Notes under the pieces: generated by a model
Database searches by the model: none
Told to the model about the DNA's origin: nothing
What the model saw: only the letters and a program-made list of their open reading frames with translations
Shown here: one piece after another, positions 36,261 to 48,063 of the stretch
Position numbering within the stretch: the stretch's first letter is position 1
How the letters are laid out: the number at the start of each line of letters is the position of its first letter
Assembly (NCBI GenBank): GCA_021613375.1
Contig: CM038725.1
Span: forward strand, 37,639,824 to 37,703,823
Length of the DNA stretch: 64,000 nt
Origin: Megaleporinus macrocephalus
Taxonomy: Eukaryota > Chordata > Actinopteri > Characiformes > Anostomidae
Reading direction: 5' to 3'
Made by a program: the position numbers and the translations under genes

Positions 36261-38149
36261 TTATTTTAAATAAGATTATTTTAATTTTCTGAGCATTCTG
36301 GATTGTTGTGGTCATTTATAGAAATATGAACTGGACACAGGACTTAAAAATACTAATGCAAGTCAGACAAAACAAACTATCCGTACTGAGCCAGGCGGTG
36401 ACCGGTCTGCACAGCACTGGGTTCAGTTCAACAGGTCTGTGGAGGGAGGAGCATTACACTGATACTGATAGCTGATAGTGTAGAGGAAAGAGAAAGAGAG
36501 AGGGATGAGCAGGAGCAGTAAACTCATAGCTGAAGACTCAGTGTTGGGTTTTGTTTAATTCTTTCCTGTTTGTGAGTAAAATAATGTTCAGATGCAAACA
36601 CAGCAGTTTACTGCCACCTAGTGGCCCAAATCCATACATCACTCTTTAAACCTCTTTATGTAGCACATACTTTCAGTACAATTACACATCATCACACCTG
36701 AACATCATATTCAGCTTCTTGCTGCTACTGTTCCTCCTCAGAGTCTTCTCTTCTCTGTAATCACCTCGTATGGTCCTGGTGCTAAGTCATCTTTGTGAGA
36801 ACTCCAGTACCATGGTGGCTGGTGCAGTGGGTGCAGTGGTCTGGCAGTTTGACTGTTGGCTGTGATCATACAGTTCAGGACTCCTACTCTCTTGACGTTC
36901 AGCAGACGGTACCTGTGTCCTCAGCTTTTAGCTCTTCAGGAGTTCTGGTGGAGATGTAGTGTATTTTCTGTCGTATATGCTGTGGGAACCTGTCTTTGCA
37001 GAAGAACAAGGAAGAGGTCACAGGAAGTGAGGCTCCTTGCTCCTTTGTCTTTACTGTTTATCCTTTAGGTAAAGTACATTTGTTTGACAGCAACTGTGAT
37101 GTACAATCCAGGGACCTTAGCTCAAAACGTGAGAATGGCCTTTTCAGTTTCCTGTTTGTTAGCGTCCCATGGACTAAAGCTATAATTGCTCCACATGTTA
37201 CATCATATATGACTCGTTGAGAAGGACCCACGTCATATATACGTTCTGACTGGGAAAAAAACACTGATGTATTTAACCAACAGACTACTACATAGGAGTC
37301 AGAGAAGCTTAGATTGACGGAGCTCTCTCCAGATATGTTAGGACAATGTATCTGTTAGACGCTGTTCTGTTCTTTGTAATAAACATTATATATTAACAAG
37401 CAAAGTCAGAGTCATCCAAGATTTCTTCAAGTCATCAACTGAGCATCGTTATGGAGGAATTTACATCAAAGACATTCCACTCTCAAGTGGAGATGCTCTG
37501 CAAGATTTGGGTCTTCATTCTACACTGTGGGATGACCTGTCCTGCCAAGTAATGGTAACCTGTACCTGTCAGGTCGTCAGGTCGTTTCTGTCCTGCAGGT
37601 GAAACAAGACAAAATCCACTTCTCTGTTGGTCTGTCATGAGGCTTGAAGGTGGGTTCATACCTAGCGCGGGCCCTTGCTCGCGATGGCAAGTACCACTTG
37701 AAAATGAAACCGTTGCCGCCAGGTCATGTGGTGGTACAAACACATTTCAGATGATAAAATGAAGTGTGAGTGGAGCTTTTAATGAAAAGCAGGACGTGTA
37801 CAGTGGTGGGCTTGTTTTAAAGGATGTTGGTGAGATGGGGGACGCAGTGTGGTTGAGGTTGTGTGGATACTAAACACTCAGTCTAGTATGTACTGGCCAT
37901 TCTGTTTTCTTTCTTCATCATTTCTACTGTGCTGGAAAGAGCAGCTTCCAGCAGTACAGCGCCCCCCACAGCTCTGGCATCAAAGTATACATGTGCCCGG
38001 GATGGTGGAGCATGAAGAATGATTATTTGGTCTTGTGGAGGGTCCAACACTAAACATCTGTTGAGTGAGATGTTTTCTTTTCTGTATAGAAGGGTCGCCC
38101 TTTTAGTGACATGAAAAATGAGTTTTCCACCAATGAACATTTGGCCGTA
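36261..38149. other. Paralogous upstream block of gene C
   Basis: The same flank as at 13670-15329, with local differences. About 300 bp around 36960-37430 is inserted relative to the gene B copy (it has its own frame 36996-37220 without a domain). No gene recognised. Confidence 0.55.
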
Positions 38150-38508
38150 CTGGTAAAGCTACACATGTCCAGTGAACCCACAAGTTAAAATTCTGCTTTG
38201 TATCCAGGAACACCAGTAAAACAGACCCTCTCTGATCCTCAGTTCTGTTATCTCTGACAGGAACGTGCACGCTGGGTGAACAAGGTCCTCCACTGAGAAA
38301 ACCACTGCAGCTTCTTAAAGGCAGCATCACATCTGGAACTGTGACAAACACCACAGAGTGAAATCACCTGTTCAGATGCCCCGTCCCCTGTTTCTGTTTA
38401 CAGAAGATCAAGAAGAAAGACTTCAAACTTCCTCAGTGCAGGAGGAGCTGATCAGCAGTTCAGCTGTACGTCTGATGTTCTTCTAATAAACAGTGTTTCT
38501 CTGTCAGG
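38150..38508 (+). promoter_or_regulatory. Conserved promoter of gene C
   Basis: Close copy of the block before gene B, with gacaggaacgtgcacgctgg, the C-rich box (ccgtcccctg), aaacttcctcagtgcagga at about 38424 and ctaataaacagtgtttctct ahead of the first exon ATG at 38509. Confidence 0.55.
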
Positions 38509-39543
38509 ATGATCTGGTCCTCCAGCGGAGAGTGGTGAGTACTCAGACCTGCTGAAGAGTTGACAGGTGTTTGGAGGTTCTCTGGTGTGGAGATGTTTGG
38601 AGGAGATCAGTAACTAGCTTTTTCAGTAAATACGAAATACGAAAATTGTTTCAGAAAGACGGACTGGTTTATTAACGTTATCAGCTGATCATCATTAATT
38701 ACTGTCCTTTAATATCACTCACTTTCTACTGTATGTGTGACTGAACACGGCTGGCCTGGTGCTGGTTTATACTGGTTGCTGCTGGCCTGGGGCTGGTTTA
38801 TACTCTCAGAAGTGAAGCTTTAAGTGCTGTTTATTTGATGGAGACAGTGTTGTGAGTCCAGTTTTCTCTGTAAGCTTTTCCATTCGTACTCTTCTGATCT
38901 TAAATACATAACTAGTTCTTAATGTTGGTGTTGAATGGAAACTTTTGAACAGTACTGATTCTCTCCTGGTCAGTACTGATAGTGTGACTGTGTCTCTGTA
39001 GGTCAGTCATGAAGTCCTGCAGTTCTGCTCTCTGTGTCCTGAACTTACTGACCATTATAGTCATCACTGCTAAGTACTGTACTTTCAAGTCTTTATCATC
39101 TTACAGATCATTCACTAATTAAACAATTTAATTAAAGTAAATATTTGGGAAGAATAACTTTAGCAGCTAGTGTTTATATTATTTTTCCTAGTTTTTTATT
39201 ATCATATGCTGCCTTACACGTATTTCTCTTATTCTCTTTTCAGGGTCTGAATCATCTGCTCCTGTAGTAACGGTCAACTTTAATGGTTCTGCTACTCTGC
39301 CCTGCTCTGAGAGATGCTCTGGTTTGGTCAGATGGACAGTGTTCAGTAAACCCAAAGACACTCTGGCTGAGTGTGATCAGACTTCCTGCAGATCAGTGAA
39401 GGAGGGATATCAGATGATCCATCATCAGTACCTGAATGGAGATCTGTCTCTCACCATCACTGAAGCTGATTTCAGTAAGAGGGGCCGGTACACGTGTAAA
39501 TGTGATACTATGGATATCTGTGATGTTGTTCTGAGACTCAAAA
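38509..39543 (+). CDS. Gene C, 5' half: first exon, leader and type B D1
   Basis: Exons 38509-38534, 39002-39078 (or ending 39069) and 39244-39543. The leader MKSCSSALCVLNLLTIIVIT has an asparagine in the hydrophobic core. As in gene B the normal donor (39070) reads CT, and only a GT 9 nt downstream (39079) keeps the frame. D1 is intact (GSESSAPVVTVNFNGSATLP to CDTMDICDVVLRLK) with seven cysteines and a good donor at 39544. No type B D2 or membrane exon follows: an L2 fragment at 39915-40335 breaks off and is joined to flank sequence that in gene B lies after the gene (27185). The next compatible acceptor on this strand is the type A D2 at 48064, phase 1. That would give an in-frame chimera of 288 aa. 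The alternative is a dead half gene. Confidence 0.6.
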
Positions 39544-39914
39544 GTAAGTTTTCTCTCTTTTGGTTCTTTCAGTAAACCTGGTTTCTTTTTTTAATCAGTG
39601 TATAACTTACAGGTTCTAGATAGTGTCTGCTGGAAGGTAGAAGGCTGAGCAGCACCTATAACAGATGGAGAAACAGGAATATAAGACTTTGCACAGACAG
39701 ATGCCCCAGAGTGGAGTTGTATGGCCTGGGTCGCAGTGTGATGCTGTAGTTGCACTGACTGAGCATTCGAATGGTGATGTCATCGTATAGTATATGAGTC
39801 CATGCTGAAATGTACAACCAACATCTGTCAGAGTATAGAAAAGGACTAACAGCTGTTCAGGAATACTTGAGTCCAATAAAAATCCAGAAGTTTTATTCTC
39901 TACAACGTCCTGTC

Positions 39915-40335
39915 TTTCTAAACCACCTCCAACAACAAGTACTCTTATTTCTGCTTATGACTTCACAGCATTTCTCCAACTCAATATTAATATAGATCAT
40001 CTATCGGCCGCATCAAGTGCCACTCCTGCTGTACAGACTTTACTACAACCTGCTACCTTGAGCCTATCCCATCTTCTTTGCTTACATCATGTTTACCAGA
40101 ATTCTGCCCACTTCTTTCTCATATTGTTAACCAGTCTTTAACCACTTTTAATGTTCCGGTGGTCCTAAAAACTGGTTCTAATGCACCTGTCTTGAAAAAA
40201 CAGTCTAGATGTCAGTTTGCTTAATGACTACAGGCCCATTACAAACCTTCCTTTCCAGATAAGATTCCTGAACGACTTGTCTTCAACCAACTCCAGAATG
40301 ATCTTACGTCCTGCTATCTTTTACCTTTTGGTTTG
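39915..40335 (+). mobile_element. L2-like LINE fragment in gene C
   Basis: Matches the gene B intron copy from its start (tttctaaaccacctccaaca) through the reverse transcriptase entry region, then ends abruptly near 40335, equivalent to about 17815. The break marks the deletion that removed the D2 and membrane exons. Confidence 0.75.
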
Positions 40336-40429
40336 AGGAAAAGTATGCCACTAGTCAAGGTCACGCTTTATGCCCCATGACCCTGACTAGTAGCGTAAAG
40401 CAGAAGATAATAGATGGATGGATGTTTAT

Positions 40430-40550
40430 CAGCCTGCAGCTCCGTGTTTCGCCTATAGATGGTAGTAATGCACCTTGTCTGTAGATTCAAATTCTGTTCC
40501 AGACATGCAGGTCTCAGTATGGTCTACATACCCATGGAGGAAAAAAATGA
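40430..40550. other. Duplicated downstream flank
   Basis: A copy of 27185-27310 (tttatcagcctgcagctc onward). In gene B this lies about 2.8 kb after the stop, whereas here it directly follows the broken L2 piece, which shows the deletion span. Confidence 0.7.
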
Positions 40551-40686
40551 CATGAGTATAAATCAATAAATGTACAAATAAATAACTAAATATATAAATG
40601 AATAAATAAATAAACGCACAAATAAATAATTATGTATTTAATAATTTATTTGTGCATTCATTTTTAATACTTTTGTATTTAATACC

Positions 40687-40688
<2 letters not shown>

Positions 40689-40727
<39 letters not shown>
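40689..40727. repeat. (TG)n microsatellite
   Basis: About 19 tg units, just upstream of the LTR element. Confidence 0.95.
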
Positions 40728-40729
<2 letters not shown>

Positions 40730-40804
40730 TAGTGGAAACAGTATGTAACTCATTTAGTGAACGTGCTGAGTGTACAGTAGTAATTCAGGTTACTGTACAG
40801 AGGC

Positions 40805-41391
40805 TGTTACGACCCTTGTTCTTAATAGTTTTTTGGAGTAGTGACTTTGTGTGCAGGTCCACAACTCACCACTAGGAGGCGTCTACTGGTATAAATGATT
40901 GTCAAGCGGCCATCTTGGAGACGTTCAGGGTTCTCTCCTTTGACCTGACCTGGAACAACTCCTGCCCAGATCAGCCCGGCACTTCCACCACATCTTTCCA
41001 CTCAGTTACAGCTCTGTTAGATTCCGTAAGATCTCTGTGGGACGTAGGGGACGGGTGCCTTTTGTTTATCTCCTCTTTTCTCCTGGTTTGTGGTAGGGAG
41101 TTAGGGGGAGTTAGGGAGAGTTAGAGGGAGTTAGGGGGAGTTGGGGGGAGTTTGGTGTATTTTTGTTTACTTTGTTTTCAGTTTAGTTAGATTTCTCTTT
41201 TCAGTTGTTTTGTTTGTCGTTTTGGCGTTTGCCCATCCCTGAAGCCACTGTCCCATCCATCACTCATCTGTTGACAATAAACTTGCACTTTTTTGGTTTG
41301 AACAATGTCCGGTGTTTGGCCTGGCAGAGGTCAGGGGAGAGAACCCACACTCAATTTCAGTTACGGCCTGACCCTAGACCAGGTCGTTACA
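40805..41391 (+). repeat. 5' LTR
   Basis: Begins tgttacgacccttgttc and ends aggtcgttaca. It contains a TATA-like tataaa at about 40891 and aataaa at about 41277. A 69-codon frame from 40915 recurs in the other LTR but shows no domain. Confidence 0.85.
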
Positions 41392-42680
41392 ACTGGGGGC
41401 TTGTCCATTTTTTTAAAGATTTTGTCTGGTGAGTATTGGTGTTTTGTGTTTGCTGGCAGTTTTCCTTTGGTGGGGGAGGTGGGTGTACGTGTGTGTTATG
41501 GATGTTTGTATTTTGAAATTTGGCCTTAATTATTTTTAATTGCCCTCCCTGTGTTAGAATATTGTTTTACAGCCTCTCGTTACTACTCCTGAGTTCTGGG
41601 AGTTTTTGTGACTTGTACTGGTGGAGGGACTAGGCCTTGTTTGTGGGCCAGAGACAGAGGAGTTTGGTGTTGCCTGGGGTAAGTTGCTCTTCTTCCTTGG
41701 GTGGAGGCCGGAGGCAGTGGAGCTATGACTACCTGCAGTGCATAGATCCTGCTCCTTCTCCATTTAGGCTTTAATGCTGTGCAGGAACAGGAGTATGTCA
41801 TGCGGTGGTCTGTGCAGTTCAACTCTGGAATTGGAGCTCTGAGACACTTTTGGTGCCATTTGTGAACAGCATTGCTACCTTGCCTGTTTCAGTAGTGGTT
41901 AATCCACTTGTTGGCCTGATATTCCTCCAACTGATCAAGTTCTTGGCTTGCCTGCCGGGCATGTCTTGTGTGTAGATTACTGGGAGGCCTTGTTTGTGAG
42001 TCTGTGACACGTTTAAAAAAAAAAAAAAAAACTGTTTTAGATGTTCAAGTATTGTCTAACTTTGAATTTTATAAAAACTGCCAGCGTAACATTTTGTAAT
42101 TAGATATCTGTTGAGCTGTTTGTGTGCCTGTTTTGAGTAACTTTGTAGATTAATGTTACATTTTAAGAAATTTGTTCCTGGACAAAATCATGCTTTTCTT
42201 ATGTGAAAATTGTAGGCAGTTTTGTTTTTGATTACTCTTTTTGTGGTTTGTTTAGAATCAGCCAGTTATTGAGAGGCCTAGTGATAATTTAGCCTTTGGT
42301 GTCAGGCTTAGTAAAATTTTAGTGTGGATTAGAGAAGGCCTTAGTGGTTTGCTTGATTTTTAGAATCTGGCTGTAGCTTTTGAAAAAATGGAAATTTATC
42401 ACTTGTATGTCTTAAATATTTGTACATTCAACATCTGTTAATATAGGTATTAGTGAGTTCTTCACCTATAAATTATAGGAATTTTGTGATTTAAACTTTG
42501 TTGTTGCTTGGTTAGAGGTAATTCCTCTGCACAACAAAGTTACCTCTTTTGTTTTACTGTTTTTAGTAGTTCAGGAGTAACTTTGTTAGGGCTTGAACAC
42601 CAACATTACAGTGGTGATGTGGCGGGAGTGTAGGGTCTGCTTTCTTAAGAAAGAGATCTGATTCGGTCAAATGACATTCT

Positions 42681-42830
42681 GTTTGTTTTGTTAACTTTTT
42701 GTATGGTTAAAGATGTAAATTCTGGTCTTGTTTTGTTTTGTTAACTTTTTGTATGGTTAAAGATGTAAATTCTGGTCTTGTTTTGTTTTGTTAACTTTTT
42801 GTATGGTTAAAGATGTAAATTCTGGTCTTG
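42681..42830. repeat. 50-bp triplication inside the LTR element
   Basis: Three nearly perfect copies of a 50-bp unit (ttttgttttgttaacttttt, then gtatggttaaagatgtaaat, then tctggtcttg). Confidence 0.95.
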
Positions 42831-43060
42831 TTTGTTGTGTTTGTGTTGTGCTCCTTGTTTGCCCTCAAGGAGACTGGTTTTGTTTAGTGTTCCTGAACCA
42901 CCCTCATTTGGGAATCAGAGATACAAGTGATATTTACATTTGTTTGACTGCCTATGCCATGTTCTCTGTGTATTTTAGCTTAACTGTGATTTGAGTGCTC
43001 TTATTGCTTTGTTTGCACACTTTGTCAAACATTTTAGATGTTTTTTCTTAAGGGTGGGGG

Positions 43061-43670
43061 TGTTACGACCCTTGTTCGTAATAGTTTTTTTTTTTTAAAG
43101 TCTGTCGGTGGCCATGTTGTTTGTGTGTGTTCTGTGACTTTGTGTGCAGGTCCACAACTCACCACTAGGAGGCGTCTACTGGTATAAATGATTGTCAAGC
43201 GGCCATCTTGGAGACGTTCTGGGTTCTCTCCTTTGACCTGACCTGGAACAACTCCTGCCCAGATCAGCCCGGCACTTCCACCACATCTTTCCATTTAGCT
43301 ACAGCTCTGTTAGATTTCATAAGATCTCTGTGGGACGTAGGGGACGGGTGCCTTTTGTTTATCTCCTCTTTTCTCCTGGTTTGTGGTAGGGAGTTAGGGG
43401 GAGTTGGGGGGAGTTAGGGGTAGTTTGTGTATTTTTGTTTACTTTGTTTTCAGGTTTAGTTAGATTTCTTTCTTCAGTTGTTTTGTTTGTTGTTTTGGCG
43501 TTTGCCCGTCCCTGAAGCCACTGTCCCATCCATCACTCATCTGTTGTCAAACTTGCACTTTTCTGGTTTTAACAGTGTCCGGTGTTTGACCTGGCAGAGG
43601 TCAGGGGAGAGAACCCACTCTCAATTTCAGTTACGGCCTGACCCTAGACCAGGTCGTAACCAAGCTCAGT
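43061..43670 (+). repeat. 3' LTR
   Basis: About 610 bp, similar to the 5' LTR, but with about 40 extra bases after the t-rich stretch near 43090 and without the aataaa seen in the 5' LTR (catctgttgtcaaacttgc in its place). The end reads aggtcgtaac. Confidence 0.85.
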
Positions 43671-43689
43671 GGGTGTGTGTTTATCCTGT

Positions 43690-43782
43690 CCGGGGGCAGT
43701 ACTGGGTGCAGTTCTGGGTGCAGTACTGGAGGCAGTTCTGGGTGCAGTACTGGAGGCAGTTCTGGGTGCAGTACTGGAGGTT
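43690..43782. repeat. 24-bp tandem repeat
   Basis: About four copies of a unit around gggtgcagtactggaggcag ttct, directly after the LTR element. Confidence 0.8.
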
Positions 43783-43896
43783 TGCTCTGCTTACACCATT
43801 AGTACTATCGGTGAGGAAAGAGTGGAGTTACAGGTAACTATGCCTCTTTGTGAATGTGGAATAATACCTGAAGAGCGTTGGACTGCAGGGTCTACG

Positions 43897-43923
43897 CCCC
43901 CCCCCCCCCCCCCCCCCCCCCCC
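43897..43923. repeat. Poly-C run of 27
   Basis: An uninterrupted run of 27 C. Runs this long are error-prone in sequencing and can form i-motif or, on the other strand, G-quadruplex-like structures. Confidence 0.9.
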
Positions 43924-43934
43924 ACGCCCCCGTG

Positions 43935-44118
43935 TCTGAGCGTGTGTTTGATGAGTGTGGACAGGTATGCTGAGTGTGTGTTTGATGAGTGTGGACAGGT
44001 ATGCTGAGTGTGTGTTTGATGAGTGTGGACAGGTATGCTGAGTGTGTGTTTGATGAGTGTGGACAGGTATGCTGAGTGTGTGTTGGTGAGTGTGGACAGG
44101 TATGCTGAGCGTGTGTTG
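43935..44118. repeat. 34-bp minisatellite
   Basis: About five copies of a 34-bp unit (gagtgtgtgtttgatgagtg, then tggacaggtatgct), with two shortened last units. Confidence 0.9.
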
Positions 44119-44139
44119 ATAAGTGCCTTTCTGTAACTG

Positions 44140-45000
44140 CTAAGGCTGTCCTTCCAAGCAGAGTGAAATACCTCCAGCTTAGTTGTCATAATTTCCGTAC
44201 TGTCTGTCTTAAGGTGCGTATTTCATTGTTGTACCACGGAGCGAGCTTTTTCTGTTGCATCTTTATAATTTTTATAGGTGCAACATTGTCTAAATTTAAT
44301 CTGAGTGTATTTTCTACGCAGTCAGTTAGCCTGTCTAGCTCTGCTGGGTCTGAAGGAGAAGCTATAGTTGATAATCTGGAAGGTAATAAAGTGTTGAGAT
44401 GTATTTGGCATCATTGAACGTTTCATGCAATAACGGGGTGTACATACATTTTTACTAAGACTCAATTCATATGAAATTAGGTAGTGATCTGAAACTACTG
44501 AAGTCTGTGGAAGAACAGTAAGATTATGTATATCAACACCTAAAGTCAAAACTAGATCTAGTGTGTGATTTACAGGAATGTGTAGGTAGAGTCAGAACTA
44601 GATCTAGAGTGTGTTTACAGGAATGTGTAGGCCTACAGAGTCTAAGATAGATGAGAAAGCCTTGTTTAATGGATCTGCTGAGTTCTCAAAGTGAATATTA
44701 AAATCTCCTGCAATTATTAGTTTCTTAGTGCTCACTGCTAGATCCGCAACGAATTCAGAATAGTCATGGTGCTCTATAATACTGACTAGCGTGAGTACAC
44801 TTCTGTTAGTGGTCGGGTTGGTGATGTTTATGCAAAGAATTTCAAAAGAATTGAAAGTGAGACTGTGTTTCTGAGTCATGTCTAATGAATTTTTATATAT
44901 GACTTTACTGGACAGTCTGGGGCTGTGTATATACTTATAACCTACAGGAGTGGCTCCATTTAATGCCAAATATTCTATAGAAGTGAAGTCAAAAATTTCA
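44140..45000 (-). mobile_element. L2-like LINE endonuclease fragment, minus strand
   Basis: On the minus strand 44604-44969 encodes part of an apurinic-type endonuclease domain, with SFEILCINIT-like spacing, then LIIAGDFNIHFENSADPLNK and SSILDSVGLHIPVNTL. Downstream on that strand (44549 to 44322) follow TLGVDIHNL and VVSDHYLISYEL, the next conserved blocks including the SDH motif. A frameshift or small gap separates the two parts. Orientation is opposite to the other L2 pieces. Confidence 0.85.
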
Positions 45001-45291
45001 AATTTTAGTTTTTTATTTTTTGATTTATTTTCTATTAGACCTGATCAAGAGGAGGGTTAACTGAGGTTTATATTAAACCTGATAAAGAGGAGGTGTAAAT
45101 TAGGTTTAGGCTAAACCTGATAAAGATAACCAATCAGCACTAAACCATGCCCCCACACACCCCATGCCCACAAAAAACCTTTCCCGGTATGCTTACTTTT
45201 CTTTACACTAGTAACTTCTAACAGGACAGCAGGGAGAGAGAAGTGGCCTCTCTCTGACACCTTGTGCAGTGAGAACAACAGAGGAAGACTT

Positions 45292-47740
45292 CATACTGAT
45301 ATAATTTTAAACTCTGTTTAATCCTAAAAGTCTGAACTGGTTAATAAAATGATTATTCTGATATAAACTGCAGTTTAAACTCTGTTTAATCCTAAAAGTC
45401 TGAACTGGTTAATAAGATGATTATTCTGATATAAACAGTTTAAACTCTGTCTAATCCTAAAAGTCTGAAATGGTTATTAAGATGATTATTCTGATATAAA
45501 CAGTTTAAACTCTGTCTAATCCTAAAAGTCTGAACTGGTTATTAAGATGATTATTCTGATATAAACAGTTTAAACTCTGTCTAATCCTAAAAGTCTGAAC
45601 TGGTTAATAAGATGATTATTCTGATATAAACAGTTTAAACTCTGTTTAATTCTAAAAGTCTGAAATGGTTAATAAAATGATTATTCTGATATAAACAGTT
45701 TAAACTCTTTTTAATCCTAAAAGTCTGAACTGGTTAATAAGATGATTATTCTGATATAAACTGCAGTTTAAACTCTTTTTAATCCTAAAAGTCTGAACTG
45801 GTTAATAAGATGATTATTCTGATATAAACCGTTTAAACTCTGTCTAATCCTAAAAGTCTGAACTGGTTATTAAGATGATTATTCTGATATAAACAGTTTA
45901 AACTCTGTCTAATCCTAAAAGTCTGAACTGGTTAATAAGATGATTATTCTGATATAAACAGTTTAAACTCTGTCTAATCCTAAAAGTCTGAACTGGTTAT
46001 TAAGATGATTATTCTGATATAAACAGTTTAAACTCTGTCTAATCCTAAAAGTCTGAACTGGTTAATAAGATGATTATTCTGATATAAACTGCAGTTTAAA
46101 CTCTGTCTAATCCTAAAAGTCTGAACTGGTTAATAAGATGATTATTCTGATATAAACAGTTTAAACTCTGTCTAATCCTAAAAGTCTGAACTGGTTAATA
46201 AGATGATTATTCTGATATAAACTACAGTTTAAACTCTGTTTAATCCTAAAAGTCTGAACTGGTTAATGAGATGATTATTCTGATATAAACTGCAGTTTAA
46301 ACTCTGTCTAATCCAAAAAGTCTGAACTGGTTAATAAGATGATTATTCTTATATAAACCGTTTAAACTCTGTTTAATCCTAAAAGTCTGAACTGGTTAAT
46401 AAGATGATTATTCTGATATAAACAGTTTAAACTCTGTCTAATCCTAAATGTCTGAACTGGTTAATAAGATGATTATTCTGATATAAACAGTTTAAACTCT
46501 GTCTAATCCTAAAAGTCTGAACTGGTTAATAAGATGATTATTCTGATATAAACTGCATTTTAAACTCTATTTAATCCTAAAAGTCTGAACTGGTTAATAA
46601 GATGATTATTCTGATATAAACTACAGTTTAAACTCTGTTTAATCCTAAAAGTCTGAACTGGTTAATGAGATGATTATTCTGATATAAACTGCAGTTTAAA
46701 CTCTGTCTAATCCAAAAAGTCTGAACTGGTTAATAAGATGATTATTCTTATATAAACCGTTTAAACTCTGTTTAATCCTAAAAGTCTGAACTGGTTAATA
46801 AGATGATTATTCTGATATAAACAGTTTAAACTCTGTCTAATCCTAAATGTCTGAACTGGTTAATAAGATGATTATTCTGATATAAACAGTTTAAACTCTG
46901 TCTAATCCTAAAAGTCTGAACTGGTTAATAAGATGATTATTCTGATATAAACTGCATTTTAAACTCTATTTAATCCTAAAAGTCTGAACTGGTTATTAAG
47001 ATGATTATTCTGATATAAACAGTTTAAACTCTGTCTAATCCTAAAAGTCTGAACTGGTTAATAAGATGATTATTCTGATATAAACAGTTTAAACTCTGTC
47101 TAATCCTAAAAGTCTGAACTGGTTAATAAGATGATTATTCTGATATAAACTACAGTTTAAACTCTGTTTAATCCTAAAAGTCTGAACTGGTTAATGAGAT
47201 GATTATTCTGATATAAACTGCAGTTTAAACTCTGTCTAATCCAAAAAGTCTGAACTGGTTAATAAGATGATTATTCTTATATAAACCGTTTAAACTCTGT
47301 TTAATCCTAAAAGTCTGAACTGGTTAATAAGATGATTATTCTGATATAAACAGTTTAAACTCTGTCTAATCCTAAATGTCTGAACTGGTTAATAAGATGA
47401 TTATTCTGATATAAACAGTTTAAACTCTGTCTAATCCTAAAAGTCTGAACTGGTTAATAAGATGATTATTCTGATATAAACTGCATTTTAAACTCTATTT
47501 AATCCTAAAAGTCTGAACTGGTTATTAAGATGATTATTCTGATATAAACAGTTTAAACTCTGTCTAATCCTAAAAGTCTGAACTGGTTAATAAGATGATT
47601 ATTCTGATATAAACAGTTTAAACTCTGTCTAATCCTAAAAGTCTGAACTGGTTAATAAGATGATTATTCTGATATAAACAGTTTAAACTCTGTCTAATCC
47701 TAAAAGTCTGAACTGGTTAATAAGATGATTATTCTGATAT
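45292..47740. repeat. 65-bp minisatellite, 2.4-kb array
   Basis: About 37 copies of the same unit as at 33451-33875, with a 68-69-bp variant carrying an extra ctgcag or ctacag before tttaaactctg. A multi-unit block with gttaatgagatg, atccaaaaagtctg and cttatataaaccg recurs near 46220, 46620 and 47150, so higher-order duplications occurred. The array ends directly at gaggaacaggg, the start of the intron segment before a type A D2 exon. Confidence 0.95.
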
Positions 47741-48063
47741 GAGGAACAGGGAGGAGACGGGGTGGTACTGGGGTTTGTGAAAACTTGGTCACAGGAAATA
47801 GAAGATAAAGATGAGAGTTTTTAGGGCACTAGATGGAAGGAGGTGGGGTTTCAGGTGTGGCCCTCTTCCAAAACATTCTCCAGCAACTGGTTTAGCTTTA
47901 ATCACAAACAGACCAGTAACAATAATGAACAAATGAAAAACATGATGTAAAGCTGCAGCCAAACCTGCACAGTATGTTCTCACACTGGACGTTACCACCA
48001 ACACTGGAGTGACCACAGTGTTCAGGACTGTAAGTAATAAAGCTCTTTTTCTTTTTCTCTCAG

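Larger units (their letters stand above)
40805..43670 (+). mobile_element. Nonautonomous LTR retroelement
   Basis: Two direct long terminal repeats (40805-41391 and 43061-43670) enclose about 1.67 kb. After the 5' LTR comes actgggggcttgtcc, resembling primer binding sites of the tRNA-Pro type. Before the 3' LTR is a purine tract (aagggtggggg). No gag, protease, reverse transcriptase or integrase frame is visible in the interior (41392-43060), so the element has no coding capacity. Flanking target duplications were not clear (gaggc on the left is not repeated on the right), so recombination or decay is likely. It lies between the gene C halves. Confidence 0.85.

Noticed and set aside
40915..41124. 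A 69-codon frame METFRVLSFDLTWNN present in both LTRs as a gene
   Set aside because: It lies within the LTR, has no domain and is explained by LTR duplication.
43791..44189. Minus-strand 132-codon frame with TLSIPVHTHQTHTQHTC-like repeats
   Set aside because: It arises from the 34-bp minisatellite and the poly-C run (poly-glycine).
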